From the NCBI RefSeq assembly GCF_002443255.2, contig NW_019211456.1, positions 47,304,486-47,368,485 on the forward strand: DNA of 64,000 nucleotides, given 5' to 3'. Positions 62,440 to 64,000 of this stretch are shown piece after piece. This stretch comes from Varroa destructor (Eukaryota > Arthropoda > Arachnida > Mesostigmata > Varroidae). Each line of letters begins with the position of its first letter. Positions within the stretch are counted from its first letter, which is position 1. A model generated the notes under the pieces. That model did no database searches and was not told the origin of the DNA. It saw only the letters and a program-made list of their open reading frames with translations. Position numbers and translations under genes: made by a program.

Positions 62440-64000
62440 AACGAAAGCTATTGGGAATTAGTGAAATTTCTGTCAAATTTCTAACTTCACAACTTCCAGC
62501 CACTACCAGGGATACAATAAAACAATATACGGTGTCACTTTAACCTGAAGAAAAGTAAGATGGTTTGAACGCCCGCTTATCTTACATACGGAAAATAAAG
62601 GCTAGCGGCAAATCGTTCGACTATGATTTGTTTTCTGGTGGTGTTGTAAGTCACCGGCCACCCTTTGTTTTGTTTACATGCTGATGCCCATTCATAGTGT
62701 GCAGCGTCTGCACAGCTGCCATTGTTGCCGGCAGCACTCTCATAGACTTGGTGACGGTACAGTAATAACGTGTTGCTTGCCTAATTAACTTATGAAAACG
62801 TAAGGCGTCTAAGTTGTAGGTTGGGCGTAAATACAGCTCATTCAGTTTTGGGGCTAACTGTCCAGAATACTATACAATTAAAGCGGCGGAGTCGAACCTA
62901 AAACTCGAAACATTTATCAGACGCGGGCAAAATTCAGTATGTACTTACAACTACACGAGAAGTGGTCGAATGCGACTAGCTAAAAGCCAGGGGTCCCTGG
63001 TACGAGCTCTGCCAATGACACATACTACACGACAGGTATGATTAAATAAAACGAACCTACTAGCAATACTGCCCGTAAATGGGCAATTAGATTTTAGAAG
63101 TAGCTGGGCACTTAATTACGTCGTTCTTTTATAATCAAATATCATAGGAAACGGAAGCTACTTTAATGCTTTGCCAAAATGAATCAGAAACAACGAGAGG
63201 GTAGAGACCGACAACATTAAAAGTAGTTTCGAGTTTGCTTCTAAAAAAATGTAGATGGGCTTAAAAATGTTCGACTATTATGCCGCGATTAGACAAGACT
63301 TACCATAGACCTGTTGCTACTCAGGTATTGATTGCAATGATGGTGCGGGCGGTTATCTCAATTAGATTTTATATTGTTTTTATGATATTTTTGAATGAGC
63401 TAAATTTCTTCATTACTGCCTACAATTTGTAATCAAATTGATTGAACCTTCAAACAAGCTTATTCCAACTGTACGTATTTATTGCGCCGTATGCATAATC
63501 AAGGCCATCCGATTTGCAATGACAGGGCTTTATCCGGGAGTTCTGGAATCGATCGTGGCAGAAGTTTTGGCCATAGGATTACACGATAACACAATCAATA
63601 GAGCAATATCAGTTTCAATTGGACGAAACACAAGTTCTGCTCTGTTATAAAAAGCGTTGGAGATGCTGTTTTAGTACATCAAAATTTGATCAACCAATAC
63701 TGACAAGTACGTGCCAAATTTACCTATATTGCTTTTTTCCGTATTAATTTTTGAACTCAATACGGATCTATTATTGATGTTACCGTTTTATTGCCGTATT
63801 TTTTTTTCGCTTCTAGCCTGTACAATCTGGATATGCTATAAGAAAAAAGATTCTATTGTTTGTTTTTCTAAATATCCTTATTCCCTCTCCATATTGCTCT
63901 AAACTTGGCGATTATTAACATGCGGTTTAGATAAATATTTAAACAATGTTTAATGTTAAAGCTTATTCTATTTGTAATAGTTTTTTTTACACAAACTTAC
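62440..64000. other. Upstream of THOC1, no gene recognised
   Basis: It should contain the THOC1 promoter on -. No clear TATA element or neighbouring exon is seen. A 70-codon frame on + (63438-63650) shows no family motif. Confidence 0.5.

Noticed and set aside
62880..62900. B-box-like GGTTCGACTCC on the minus strand suggesting a tRNA gene
   Set aside because: No A box, acceptor stem or anticodon arm can be drawn upstream, and the T stem does not pair.
1..64000. CRISPR arrays, operons, ribosome binding sites or prophage
   Set aside because: The DNA is eukaryotic with spliced genes; no regularly spaced direct repeats or polycistronic arrangement were seen.

Overview
The window is animal nuclear DNA, most likely from an arthropod. 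Its genes are split by GT-AG introns, it is AT-rich, and its intergenic space holds decayed non-LTR retrotransposons and tRNA-derived SINE-like pieces. The THOC1, FCF1 and aquaporin proteins are clearly metazoan. A mite or other arachnid would fit, but this cannot be proved from the sequence alone. There is one assembly gap of exactly 100 N (22205-22304).

Layout, left to right. 1-7444 shows no recognisable gene. A complete five-exon water-channel aquaporin (269 residues) runs on + from 7445 to 16050, with a 6.4 kb first intron; its first pore motif is NPC rather than NPA. 16.2-36.8 kb is mostly intergenic. It contains two broken copies of one non-LTR retrotransposon family (about 18.27-20.18 kb and 31.32-32.67 kb), a SINE-like insertion (30.36-30.49 kb), a perfect 19-bp hairpin (20748-20789), and on - a lone signal-peptide exon (21939-22014). 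A possible last exon of a small one-pass membrane protein lies at 36822-36991.

40.5-49.2 kb carries a histidine acid phosphatase-like gene on + whose middle exons are only partly resolved. Inside its 4.2 kb intron, on the opposite strand, sits a 240-codon open frame ending in a Myc-like bHLH-leucine zipper. FCF1, the PIN-domain small-subunit rRNA processing factor, follows on + (52.2-54.2 kb). It converges tail to tail with the 11-exon THOC1 gene on - (56336-62439), which encodes the THO/TREX mRNA export subunit. The last 1.5 kb is upstream of THOC1 and shows nothing certain.

The genes do not form a pathway. FCF1 and THOC1 are housekeeping RNA-processing genes, the aquaporin and phosphatase are membrane or secretory-pathway proteins, and the Myc-like factor is regulatory. 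Exons were joined by conserved protein family order and matching splice phase, without transcript data.
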